Below are positions 29,754-37,919 of a DNA stretch of 64,000 nucleotides, one piece after another. This DNA is from Microvirga sp. Mcv34 (GTDB taxonomy: Bacteria; Pseudomonadota; Alphaproteobacteria; Rhizobiales; Beijerinckiaceae), in assembly GCF_024519725.1 (NCBI RefSeq), contig NZ_JALJRK010000023.1, forward strand, positions 1 through 64,000, written 5' to 3'. The position numbers were made by a program, and so were the translations under genes. Under the pieces are notes generated by a model, which did not search any database, had not been told where the DNA came from, and saw nothing but the letters and a program-made list of their open reading frames with translations. Within the stretch, counting starts at the first letter, position 1. The number at the start of each line of letters is the position of its first letter.

Positions 29754-29776
29754 CCACAAAATCGGTATAGCGGGGA

Positions 29777-30000
29777 ACGATCCACGCATCGGGTCTCGGT
29801 CCGGTCGAGGGCGTCCGTTGCGGCTGCTCATGCGCCGGCCAGCGAGGCGATATCTTGCAGGCGCCCACCCTCTCGACGGCCAGACGCGTCCTTGCCGACA
29901 AGGTCCAGGCCAGTAATGCGTTGCGCCACTGCGTCGTCGCGCTGGGAGCCGATGCGGTGATACCGTTCGACTTGGTACGCCCGGCGGCCGCCCACGTCCT
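29777..30000 (+). pseudogene. Degenerate IS5/IS4-type transposase fragment
   Basis: One frame reads TIHASGLGPVEG, then AGQRGDILQAPTLSTA, then RRVLADKVQASNALRH and GADAVIPFDLVR. This parallels the KIHALVDxLGxP, GQxxDxxQAxxLL, VLADKAYDxxALR and GAxxVIPxxxxR blocks of IS5-family DDE transposases. The ends, start codon and the rest of the enzyme are missing and key residues are altered (for example DKAYD has become DKVQA). It is a relic, not a functional element. Confidence 0.6.
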
Positions 30001-30056
30001 CAGCTTCGATCACCGCGCCTGCGCAATCCTATGGATGCGTCGAAGGTCGATCCAGC

Positions 30057-30887
30057 CTAGCCCTCTTCGCCCGTCACGCCGGCGGCGTCCTGGGCCTTCA
30101 GGATCTCGGGGCGCGGCATCGAGATGATGTTGTAGCCGGAATCCACGTAGTGGATCTCGCCGGTCACGCCGTTCGAGAGGTCGGAGAGCAGGTAGAGGGC
30201 CGAGCCGCCGATATCCTCGATGGTCACCGTGCGCCGCAAGGGGGCATGGGCCTTCTGGTAGGTGAACATGAGGCGGGCGTCCGAGATGCCGGCGCCGGCG
30301 AGCGTGCGCACGGGACCGGCCGAGATCGCATTGCAGCGGATGCCCTTCGGGCCGAGATCGGACGCGATGTAGCGCATGGAGGCTTCCAGCGCCGCCTTGG
30401 CCACGCCCATCACGTTGTAGTTCGGCATGACCCGGGTCGAGCCGCCATAGGTGAGGGTCAGCAGCGAACCGCCGTTCCTCATGCGGCTGGCGGCGCGCTG
30501 GGCGATCTCCGTGAAGGAGAAGCAGGAGATCACCATGGTGCGGGAAAAGTTCTCCCGGGTGGTGACGTCCACATAGGAGCCCTTGAGCTGCGACTTGTCG
30601 GAGAAGCCGATGGCGTGGACCACGAAGTCGAGGCCGTCCCAGGTCCTGTCGAGGGTCTCGAACACCGCATCGACGGAGGCGATATCCTCCACGTCGCAGG
30701 GAATAACGAGTTCGGAGCCGAGCGACTGCGCCAGAGGAGCGACACGCTTGCCCAGGGCATCGCCCTGATAGGTGAAGGCGAGCTCCGCCCCGTGCTGGGC
30801 CAGGGTCTTGGCGATGCCCCAGGCGATGGAATGGTCGTTGGCGACGCCCATGATGAGGCCGCGCTTTCCTTGCATCAGACCGGTCAC
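30057..30887 (-). CDS. fabI: Enoyl-[acyl-carrier-protein] reductase (NADH) FabI
   Basis: A 276-aa SDR-fold enzyme for the last reduction step of type II fatty-acid elongation. A GTG start at 30887 is preceded by AGGGGG. The N-terminal cofactor region reads GKRGLIMGVANDHSIAWGIAK, and the catalytic Y-x6-K is in NYNVMGVAKAALEASMRYIA. SAGPVRTLAGAGI is the family substrate loop. It is third in the fabA-fabB-fabI block on the minus strand. A longer in-frame extension to 31310 is read-through and overlaps fabB. Confidence 0.96.
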   Translation of the reverse strand: MTGLMQGKRGLIMGVANDHSIAWGIAKTLAQHGAELAFTYQGDALGKRVAPLAQSLGSELVIPCDVEDIASVDAVFETLDRTWDGLDFVVHAIGFSDKSQLKGSYVDVTTRENFSRTMVISCFSFTEIAQRAASRMRNGGSLLTLTYGGSTRVMPNYNVMGVAKAALEASMRYIASDLGPKGIRCNAISAGPVRTLAGAGISDARLMFTYQKAHAPLRRTVTIEDIGGSALYLLSDLSNGVTGEIHYVDSGYNIISMPRPEILKAQDAAGVTGEEG

Positions 30888-31045
30888 TTGGGTCCCCCTG
30901 TGCATCGGCTCCATCGTGCGATGCCAATTATTATGAAAGTGTGCATCGCGAGCCGGAAGAATGGTGTCGGTGAGCGAGTCCATGCGAATCCCCCAGGAAT
31001 GAATCGGGGCATCGCATGGAGCCGTCTCAGGTTTATGACAGAGTC

Positions 31046-32269
31046 TTATCCGTTGTAACGGCTGAAGACGAGTGTGGCATTGGTGCCGCCGAAGCCGAAG
31101 GAGTTCGACAGGACGGTGTCGATCTTGGCATCGTCGATGCGCTTGCGGACGATGTTCATGTCGGCGAATTCCGGATCGAGCTCGTCGATATGGGCGCTTT
31201 CGCAGATGAAGCGGTTGTTCATCATCAGGAGCGAATAGATTGCCTCCTGCACGCCGGTGGCGCCGAGCGAGTGGCCGGTGAGCGATTTCGTCGCAGAGAT
31301 CGGCGGGCACTTGTCGCCCGAGCCGAAGACCTGACGGATCGCCTCGATCTCCTTCTGGTCGCCCACGGGGGTCGAGGTGGCGTGCGGGTTGATGTAGTCG
31401 ATCGGGTTGTGGACGTCCTTGAGGGCCATGCGCATGCAGCGGATCGCGCCCTCGCCGGACGGGGCCACCATGTCGTAGCCGTCCGAGGTCATGCCATAGC
31501 CGACGATCTCCCCATAGATGCGGGCGCCGCGGGCTTTGGCGTGCTCCAGCTCCTCCAGCACCAGCACGCCTGCGCCGCCGGCGATGACGAAGCCGTCGCG
31601 GCTGGCGTCATAGGCGCGGGAAGCCCGGGTCGGGGTGTCGTTGTACTTGGTGGACATGGCGCCCATGGCGTCGAAGAGGTTGGACATGGTCCAGTCCAGA
31701 TCCTCGCAGCCGCCGGCGAACATCACGTCCTGCTTGCCGTACTGGATCATCTCGTAGGCATTGCCGACGCAGTGATTCGAGGTCGCGCACGCAGACGAGA
31801 TCGAATAGTTCACGCCCTTGATCTTGAACCAGGTCGCGAGGGTTGCCGACGCCGTGGAGGACATCGCCTTCGGCACGGCGAAGGGGCCGATGCGCTTCGG
31901 GCCTTTGTCGCGGGTGATGTCGGCCGCTTCGACGATCACCCGGGTGGACGGGCCGCCCGAGCCCATGATGATGCCCGTGCGCTCGTTGGAGATGTCGCTC
32001 TCCTCCAAGCCCGCGTCCCGGATGGCCTGGTCCATGGCCACGTGGTTCCAGGCGGTGCCCCGGGCGTGGAAGCGCATGGCGCGGCGATCGACGATCTCTT
32101 CCGGGTTCAGGCTGGGAGCGCCGTGAACCTGGCAGCGGAAGCCGTATTTCGTGTAATCTTCGGCCTTGCTGATCCCGGACTTCGCTTCGCGCAGAGAGGC
32201 AAGCACCTCCTGCGTGTTGTTGCCGATGGACGACACGATGCCCATTCCGGTGACGACGACGCGCCTCAT
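31046..32269 (-). CDS. fabB: 3-oxoacyl-[acyl-carrier-protein] synthase I (FabB)
   Basis: A 407-aa condensing enzyme needed for unsaturated fatty-acid synthesis together with FabA. The nucleophilic cysteine lies in [15 protein letters not shown]. The catalytic histidines lie in [13 protein letters not shown] and [12 protein letters not shown]. The start [18 protein letters not shown] is typical. Pairing with fabA supports FabB over FabF. The gap to fabA (214 bp) contains a hairpin. Confidence 0.96.
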   Translation of the reverse strand: MRRVVVTGMGIVSSIGNNTQEVLASLREAKSGISKAEDYTKYGFRCQVHGAPSLNPEEIVDRRAMRFHARGTAWNHVAMDQAIRDAGLEESDISNERTGIIMGSGGPSTRVIVEAADITRDKGPKRIGPFAVPKAMSSTASATLATWFKIKGVNYSISSACATSNHCVGNAYEMIQYGKQDVMFAGGCEDLDWTMSNLFDAMGAMSTKYNDTPTRASRAYDASRDGFVIAGGAGVLVLEELEHAKARGARIYGEIVGYGMTSDGYDMVAPSGEGAIRCMRMALKDVHNPIDYINPHATSTPVGDQKEIEAIRQVFGSGDKCPPISATKSLTGHSLGATGVQEAIYSLLMMNNRFICESAHIDELDPEFADMNIVRKRIDDAKIDTVLSNSFGFGGTNATLVFSRYNG

Positions 32270-32453
32270 AGCCTACCTCTTCAAAGGATCTTCACTGTCT
32301 GCCTTGGCGGTTCAACACGTAAGGTCGATCCTGCTCATTCTCAACACTGAGCCATGCGAATGGGATGAAAGCGTGATCCCAAGGAAGGCCCCGCCGCTTC
32401 GCGGCAGGGTCGGTTCTTTAAAAAAGAATACGCTTTGTCAATAGGATGGGACA

Positions 32454-32476
32454 GGTGCTGACCTTTGGTCAGCACC
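32454..32476 (-). promoter_or_regulatory. Hairpin between fabA and fabB
   Basis: GGTGCTGACC, a 3-nt loop and GGTCAGCACC form a perfect 10-bp stem immediately after the fabA stop codon. No T-run follows on the minus strand, so it may be a processing stem or a leaky terminator that lowers fabB-fabI expression. A TTGACA hexamer (minus strand, 32437-32442) lies just downstream and may start a separate fabB promoter. Confidence 0.45.
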
Positions 32477-32483
32477 CGAAAAA

Positions 32484-33026
32484 CTAGCCGCCTGCGGCCG
32501 CATCCGCCTGAAACAGGCCGACGCGCATGTCCTTGGCCTCGTAGATCCGGCGCCCGTCGGCCTCCAGCCAGCCGTCGGCGATGCCGAGCACCAGCTTCGA
32601 GCGGAAGACGCGCTTGAGATCGACGCCGTAGACAACTTTCTTGACCGTCGGCAGCACCTGGTCGGAGAATTTCACCTCGCCGACGCCGAGCGCCCGGCCG
32701 CGGCCGGGCGAACCGCCCCAGCCGAGGAAGAAGCCCGTCATCTGCCAGAGGGCGTCCAGGCCCAGGCAGCCCGGCATCACCGGGTCGCCCTGGAAATGGC
32801 AGGGGAAGAACCAGAGATCCGGCCGCACGTCGAGTTCCGCCAGCACATGGCCCTTGCCATAGGCGCCGCCATCCTCGCCAATGGAGGTGATGCGGTCGAA
32901 CATCAGCATGGGCGGGAGCGGCAATTGCGCGTTGCCGTGACCGAACAATTCTCCGCGCCCGCAGGCAAGGAGCTCTTCATAGGTAAAGCTGGACTGGCGG
33001 GCCATTCCGGATGCCGATCCTTTCAT
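32484..33026 (-). CDS. fabA: 3-hydroxydecanoyl-[ACP] dehydratase FabA
   Basis: A 180-aa hot-dog dehydratase/isomerase that introduces the double bond of unsaturated fatty acids. The active-site His is in [23 protein letters not shown], the FabA signature. The N-terminus [20 protein letters not shown] is typical of rhizobial FabA. The start is 33026 or 33005 (MARQSS). It is first of the fab block and divergent from irr. Confidence 0.96.
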   Translation of the reverse strand: MKGSASGMARQSSFTYEELLACGRGELFGHGNAQLPLPPMLMFDRITSIGEDGGAYGKGHVLAELDVRPDLWFFPCHFQGDPVMPGCLGLDALWQMTGFFLGWGGSPGRGRALGVGEVKFSDQVLPTVKKVVYGVDLKRVFRSKLVLGIADGWLEADGRRIYEAKDMRVGLFQADAAAGG

Positions 33027-33164
33027 CGCGTCTTCAAAAGCGGCCTCGAGACGGTCTCGGGACCTGGGTGCGGGCTCTGGTAGCACAGGCTTGGCGATCC
33101 ATCAAAGGGACCTGAGCCGGGATTCTTCGCCTTTCGGGAACCGATGCCGCAGCCCCGGGCAGCC

Positions 33165-33193
33165 TTGCGGTTAACCTCTCGCTTTCCTATGAT
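33165..33193 (+). promoter_or_regulatory. Sigma-70-type promoter of irr
   Basis: TTGCGG and TATGAT hexamers are separated by exactly 17 bp. The predicted start of transcription is about 35 bp before the irr ATG. Confidence 0.6.
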
Positions 33194-33234
33194 TGTGATG
33201 GTAGAAGCGCCCATCCGTTCATTCAGTTCCGCCG

Positions 33235-33705
33235 ATGACCGATCCATTGTCCGCCTATATCGAGTCCACCACCGCTCCGCATCGGAAGGGTTGTCCCGTG
33301 TCCGAGCTGCGGGACAAGCTGCGTCGCGTGGGCCTGCGCCCGACCCGGCAGCGCGTGTCCCTGGGCTGGCTCCTGTTCGGCAAGGGCGACCGGCACATCA
33401 CGGCTGAACTGCTCTTCGACGAGGCGTCCCGGGCCCGCGTCCCGGTCTCGCTGGCGACCGTCTACAACACCCTGCACCAGTTCACGGAAGCGGGCCTCCT
33501 GCGCCAGCTGTCGGTGGACGGCGCCAAGGCCTATTTCGACACCAACCCGACCGAGCATCACCACTTCTTCCTGGAGGAGGAGGGCGAGCTCGTCGACATG
33601 CCCGAGACCGCAGCCGTGAGCGTGGCCGACCTGCCCGAACCTCCCGCCGGCATGGAAGTGGCCGGCGTCGAGGTCATCGTGCGCCTTCGCCGTAAAGGCG
33701 TTTGA
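33235..33705 (+). CDS. irr: Iron response regulator Irr (Fur family)
   Basis: A 156-aa Fur-superfamily regulator that senses haem status and controls iron and haem genes in rhizobia. The winged helix is at about residues 24-95 (RRVGLRPTRQRVSLGWLLF, VSLATVYNTLHQFTEAGLL). The histidine cluster TEHHHFF is at about 101-105. A Cys-Pro haem regulatory motif is at C20-P21 (KGCPVSE). This CP motif is associated with haem-dependent turnover of Irr in Bradyrhizobium. Divergence from fabA is conserved in the order. Confidence 0.94.
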   Translation: MTDPLSAYIESTTAPHRKGCPVSELRDKLRRVGLRPTRQRVSLGWLLFGKGDRHITAELLFDEASRARVPVSLATVYNTLHQFTEAGLLRQLSVDGAKAYFDTNPTEHHHFFLEEEGELVDMPETAAVSVADLPEPPAGMEVAGVEVIVRLRRKGV

Positions 33706-33753
33706 ACGACCGCCTCCCTCCTGTCTGGAAAAGCGGCTTCCGGTCCGTAACAG

Positions 33754-34626
33754 ATGCCGCTCAGCCATAGCCTCGTCGCTCTTCTCGTCACGGCCATCTG
33801 GGGCCTGAGCTTCGTCGTCATCAAGCTGGGCGTCGGCACCATGCCGCCGCTCCTGCTGGCGGCGCTCCGCTTCCTCTTCGCCGCCCTGCCGGCCGTGTTC
33901 TTCGTGGCCAAGCCCAAGACCGACTGGCGAATCGTCGTCGCTTACGGCTTTTTCCTCGGCATCGCCCAGTTCGGGCTGCTGTTCGCGGCCATCAGCCTGG
34001 GCATGCCGGCAAGCCTCGCCTCCGTGGTCATGCAGGCCCAGGTCTTCTTCACGATTCTGTTTGCCGCTCTGGTCATGGGCGAGCGTCCCGGACCGCACCA
34101 GGTGATCGGCGGCATCGTGGCGAGCTCCGGCCTCGTTCTCATCGCCTGGCCGCGCATGACCGGCGGCGGTGCCGTTCCCTTCCTCATGACCGTGCTGGCC
34201 GCCGCCGCCTGGGGCGTGGCGAACATCGTCTCGAAGCGGGCCGGGCGGGTCGACATGTTGAGTTTCATCGTCTGGTCGAGCCTCGTCGCGCCCCTGCCGC
34301 TGTTCGGGCTGTCGCTCTGGCTCGATGGGCCGGCCCAGGTCTTCGATGCGCTCAAGCATATCGACGGGAACACCGTGGCGGCGGTGGCCTATCTCGCCTA
34401 TCCGACGACGATCTTCGCTTTCGGAATCTGGGCCTATCTCCTGTCCCGCCACCCGGCCGCCACGGTGACGCCGTTCGCCCTGTTTGTTCCCGTCGCGGGA
34501 ATCCTGGGCTCTGCCCTCATCCTCGGCGAGGCCATGCACCCGATCGAGGCCATCGGCGGGGCGGTGATCGTCCTCGGCCTCGCCTTCAACGTCTTCGGGC
34601 GGCGGCTCCTGAGACGGGCGGCCTGA
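33754..34626 (+). CDS. EamA family (DMT superfamily) transporter
   Basis: A 290-aa membrane protein with about ten transmembrane helices in two EamA repeats. The first repeat begins HSLVALLVTAIWGLSFVVIKLG, and the second includes VLAAAAWGVANIVSKRAG. It resembles the YdcZ/RhaT-type EamA exporters of amino acids and metabolites, but the substrate is not predictable. Its stop codon abuts the stop of the convergent DUF3096 gene. Confidence 0.9.
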   Translation: MPLSHSLVALLVTAIWGLSFVVIKLGVGTMPPLLLAALRFLFAALPAVFFVAKPKTDWRIVVAYGFFLGIAQFGLLFAAISLGMPASLASVVMQAQVFFTILFAALVMGERPGPHQVIGGIVASSGLVLIAWPRMTGGGAVPFLMTVLAAAAWGVANIVSKRAGRVDMLSFIVWSSLVAPLPLFGLSLWLDGPAQVFDALKHIDGNTVAAVAYLAYPTTIFAFGIWAYLLSRHPAATVTPFALFVPVAGILGSALILGEAMHPIEAIGGAVIVLGLAFNVFGRRLLRRAA

Positions 34627-34776
34627 TCAACGGAACAGCCCGAACCCGACCAGCGCGTAGGCGATCAGGAAGATCGCGACGAAAATGTTGAGGAAACGCG
34701 GGGCGACGATCGACGCGATCCCGAGCACCAGGGCGAGGATCGGGAGGATGTTCTTCAGGCTGAGGGAGAGCGTCAT
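34627..34776 (-). CDS. DUF3096 family small membrane protein
   Basis: A 49-aa protein. It begins MTLSLSLKNILPILALVLG and ends with a second helix (FVAIFLIAYALVGFGLFR). The two helices are joined by IASIVAPRFLNI. Length and sequence match DUF3096, a small two-helix membrane family of unknown function found in alphaproteobacteria. It converges on the EamA gene with no gap. Confidence 0.82.
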   Translation of the reverse strand: MTLSLSLKNILPILALVLGIASIVAPRFLNIFVAIFLIAYALVGFGLFR

Positions 34777-34849
34777 GAGGGCGTGTCTTCGGAAGAAAGG
34801 AAACGGTGTTTCCTTTTAGGGCTCGAAAGCTTGATAAATCGCAAAAGGC

Positions 34850-35383
34850 CTATTCGACGGTCTCGTTGGGATAGACGCCCCAGAGCTTTTCCTGCTGGAT
34901 ATAGCCGTCCACGTCCCGGGCGCCGTCGAGCACGATCACCACGCGGCACCATTTGCCGTCGCAGCCCTTGATGTTGGTGATCACGCCCGGCTGCAGGTGG
35001 GCAGCCACGCCGCCCTTCTCGTCGGCCCGGTCGAACAGGCTGATCGGGGGCTGATTGCCCTTGGCCCAGGGCATCACGAGCGCCGTGCGACGGCCCGACA
35101 GCAGGGAATGGAGAACCCAGCCTTCCGTGCCTTCCGAATCGCGAATGCGCCGCCAGGTCTCGTATTCGGCGATGATCTCCACCGGCAGTCCGGCCCGCTG
35201 GAACACCCAGGCGGTCCTGTGGTCCTTGGAGGGCCCCTCGCGCAGGTTCACCCGGTCGGTCTTGAGGCTCACATAGCGCGGCACCGGCAGGCCCGTGCCG
35301 AGACGGCCGCCCGGGGGCTGCTGGGCGACGGCCGCCGCGGCGCTCAGGCTGACAAGAGCAAGGGCAAGGGCGATCTTGCGCAT
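34850..35383 (-). CDS. Secreted SH3 domain protein (DUF1058-like)
   Basis: A 177-aa exported protein: signal peptide MRKIALALALVSLSAAAAVAQ, then two bacterial SH3-type modules (VSLKTDRVNLREGPSKDHRTAWVF and GGVAAHLQPGVITNIKGCDGKWCRV). Such proteins are periplasmic and thought to bind cell-wall or surface ligands. The partner is unknown. It is monocistronic. Confidence 0.86.
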   Translation of the reverse strand: MRKIALALALVSLSAAAAVAQQPPGGRLGTGLPVPRYVSLKTDRVNLREGPSKDHRTAWVFQRAGLPVEIIAEYETWRRIRDSEGTEGWVLHSLLSGRRTALVMPWAKGNQPPISLFDRADEKGGVAAHLQPGVITNIKGCDGKWCRVVIVLDGARDVDGYIQQEKLWGVYPNETVE

Positions 35384-35547
35384 GGTTCCCCCGATAGTGA
35401 CTTTGTCTTGGGTTGAGGCTCTGGTAGAGAAGCTTGACGGAGACCGCCACGCGGCGCGTCGTCACCTTTGATCGCCGAAGCAGGGTTAAGAGAGCGTGAA
35501 ACTCTCTGAACTTCGCGGGTTTTCAGTGCCGGGGACGCTTGAAGTCG

Positions 35548-36540
35548 ATGAAGAAGAGACCTGTCGTCGTAGTCACCCGCCGCCTGCCCGACGTGATCGA
35601 GACGCGCCTGCGCGAATTGTTCGACACGCGTCTCAACCTCGAGGACAAGCCCCTCTCGCCCGAGGAACTGGCCGAGGCCGTCAAGACGGCGGACGTGCTC
35701 GTGCCGACCATCACGGACGAGATCAACGCGTCCGTTCTGGAGCAGGCCGGCCCCAACCTGAAGCTCATCGCCAATTTCGGCAACGGCGTCGACAATATCG
35801 ACGTGCCGGCCGCGGTAGCCCGGGGGATCACCGTCACCAACACGCCCGGGGTGCTGACCGAGGATACGGCCGACATGACCATGGCGCTGATCCTGGCCGT
35901 CGCCCGGCGCATCCCGGAAGGTGCGCGCGTGATCCCGGAGGGCAACTGGACCGGCTGGGCGCCGACCTGGATGCTGGGCCGGCGCATCACCGGAAAGCGC
36001 CTCGGCATCGTCGGCATGGGGCGCATCGGCCAGGCGCTCGCCCGGCGCGCCAAGGCCTTCGGCCTGTCGATCCACTACCACAACCGGCGCCATGTCCCGC
36101 CGAAGATCGAGGCGGAGCTCGAGGCGACCTACTGGGAATCCCTCGACCAGATGCTGGCCCGCATGGACATCGTGTCCGTGAACTGCCCGCACACCCCGGC
36201 TACCTATCACCTGCTCTCGGCGCGGCGCCTCAAGCTCATGAAGCCCGATGCCATCCTGGTGAACACCGCCCGCGGAGAGATCATCGACGAGGGCGCGCTC
36301 ACCAAGCTCATCGAAGCCGGCGCCATCGCGGGAGCCGGCCTCGACGTGTTCGAGGAGGAGCCGGCGGTCAATCCGCGCCTCGTGCGCCTCGCCAAGCAGG
36401 GCAAGGTGGTGCTGCTGCCGCATATGGGCTCCGCCACCCACGAGGGGCGCGTGGCCATGGGCGAGAAGGTCGTCGTCAACATCCGGGCCTTCGTCGATGG
36501 CCACAAGCCGCCGGACCGCGTGCTGCCCAGCATGCTTTGA
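35548..36540 (+). CDS. D-isomer-specific 2-hydroxyacid dehydrogenase
   Basis: A 330-aa NAD(P)-dependent dehydrogenase, probably reducing glyoxylate or hydroxypyruvate. The Rossmann motif is KRLGIVGMGRIGQALARRAKAFG. Catalytic Arg is in LVNTARGEIIDEGAL, Glu in DVFEEEP, and His in VLLPHMGSATHEGR. The start is 35548 or the in-frame Met at 35539. The exact substrate cannot be set from sequence alone. Confidence 0.92.
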   Translation: MKKRPVVVVTRRLPDVIETRLRELFDTRLNLEDKPLSPEELAEAVKTADVLVPTITDEINASVLEQAGPNLKLIANFGNGVDNIDVPAAVARGITVTNTPGVLTEDTADMTMALILAVARRIPEGARVIPEGNWTGWAPTWMLGRRITGKRLGIVGMGRIGQALARRAKAFGLSIHYHNRRHVPPKIEAELEATYWESLDQMLARMDIVSVNCPHTPATYHLLSARRLKLMKPDAILVNTARGEIIDEGALTKLIEAGAIAGAGLDVFEEEPAVNPRLVRLAKQGKVVLLPHMGSATHEGRVAMGEKVVVNIRAFVDGHKPPDRVLPSML

Positions 36541-36796
36541 AGGGCCTTCGGGTCGGAGGGCGGCGTCCTGCTGCGAACGACGCGGAGGTCCCATGCTCCC
36601 GGAGAATTTCCCGAGAGGCCGGGCGACATGCCAGGGGCGGCCCTCGGCCGCTTTCCTGCGTGAGCGATGGAGCGGCCCGTCGGCCGGGGGAAGATGTGGG
36701 TCGGAAACCGGCGCAACCAAAATCCATCTTGAGCATAAACATATGTGAGTGCGGCTGCGAAAGGAGTTTGGCCAGAACAGGAGTGTCCTTACCCCC
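36541..36796. other. Intergenic region, no gene seen
   Basis: No convincing gene. It presumably contains the promoter of the Crp/Fnr gene. Confidence 0.4.
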
Positions 36797-37531
36797 ATGG
36801 CCTTGATGACCAATTCCCTGATCCTGAAACTCGAGAAATACGGCCGGCTCTCCGATGACGAGAAGAGGGCTCTCGACAATGCCATCGCTCGGATCCGCAT
36901 CGTCGACGCCGACGAGGACATCATCCGCGAGGGCGACCGCCCCACGGATAGTTCGCTGCTCCTGGAAGGCTTCGCGGCCCGCTACAAAATCGTCTCGAAC
37001 GGCCGGCGGCAGATCTCGGCCATCCATGTGGCGGGCGACTTCATCGACCTGCACAGCTTTCTCCTGAAGACGATGGACCACGGCGTGCTGGCGCTCACCA
37101 ATTGCCGCATAGCCCTCGTTCCGCATGCGACGCTTGAGCGGATCACGGACGAATATCCCCATCTCACCCGTCTGCTCTGGCTCAACACGCTGATCGACGG
37201 CGCCGTGCACCGGGAATGGCTCACCGCCATGGGCCGCTTGTCAGCGACGGCCCACATGGCGCACCTCATCTGCGAATTGTATCTTCGCCTGAAGGCGATC
37301 GGCCGCGTCGAGGGCGACACGATCCAGCTCCCCATCACGCAGGCGGAACTCGGCGACACGCTCGGCTTGTCGACCGTCCACGTGAACCGCGTGCTGCAGG
37401 AACTGCGCAAGGAAGGATTGATCCGTTTCCAGGGTGATGCGTTGACCATTCTCGACTGGGAACGGTTGAAGAAGGTGGGGGAGTTCACCTCGACCTATCT
37501 CAGCCTTCAGAACGAGGATCGGCAACCCTGA
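36797..37531 (+). CDS. Crp/Fnr family transcriptional regulator
   Basis: A 244-aa regulator with an N-terminal cyclic-nucleotide-binding fold (about residues 10-130; EDIIREGDRPTDSSLLLEGFAARYK) and a C-terminal Crp winged helix (ITQAELGDTLGLSTVHVNRVLQELRKEGLIRF). The Fnr-type N-terminal cysteine cluster is absent, so it is not an oxygen sensor of the Fnr type. Starts at 36797 or 36806 are both possible. The effector is unknown; a membrane-bound cyclase is encoded elsewhere in the window. Confidence 0.9.
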   Translation: MALMTNSLILKLEKYGRLSDDEKRALDNAIARIRIVDADEDIIREGDRPTDSSLLLEGFAARYKIVSNGRRQISAIHVAGDFIDLHSFLLKTMDHGVLALTNCRIALVPHATLERITDEYPHLTRLLWLNTLIDGAVHREWLTAMGRLSATAHMAHLICELYLRLKAIGRVEGDTIQLPITQAELGDTLGLSTVHVNRVLQELRKEGLIRFQGDALTILDWERLKKVGEFTSTYLSLQNEDRQP

Positions 37532-37537
37532 TCCTGG

Positions 37538-37570
37538 AGCATTTTCGGTGAAGTGGAACCGTTTCACCAT
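37538..37570. repeat. Short palindrome of the interspersed repeat type
   Basis: The segment GCattttcGGTGAAgtggaaccgTTTCACC forms a short imperfect palindrome between the Crp/Fnr and hypothetical genes. It resembles the other AAGTGG...CCG(G)TT spacer repeats in this window. Confidence 0.5.
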
Positions 37571-37636
37571 CAAACATTCAGCAACGCAAAGACGAGCGAT
37601 GATTCCGCGTCAGTGGCAACAGCTCTGGGATGGACG

Positions 37637-37915
37637 ATGAGCGACATTACTCTCCACGAAATGCCCGTTCTGGCGGATGGCGGCAGGCATGAAGGACAGC
37701 TCGTTCTCGCGGACGGGCAGCTGGTCGCGGTCTTCACCTGGGTGACGCCCGAGGAAACCGTCGGCGGGCCGGATCGGGCCGGCGGCTGGTTCCTGGAAGC
37801 GGGGTTCGGCCCCTGCAGCGGCCTGATGAGCACGACACCGCCCGTTCTCGCCACCCTCGACGATGCCGTGACCTGGGTGCGCAGCCAGCTGGATACCGGA
37901 CTGACCCGGTCCTGA
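37637..37915 (+). CDS. Hypothetical protein
   Basis: A 92-aa acidic soluble protein (LHEMPVLADGGRHEGQLVLADGQLVAVFTWVTPEE...). No known domain was recognised. It has a strong start, no signal peptide, and a C-terminal helix (LDDAVTWVRSQLD). It ends 4 bp from the convergent amine oxidase gene. Confidence 0.6.
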   Translation: MSDITLHEMPVLADGGRHEGQLVLADGQLVAVFTWVTPEETVGGPDRAGGWFLEAGFGPCSGLMSTTPPVLATLDDAVTWVRSQLDTGLTRS

Positions 37916-37919
37916 AACC

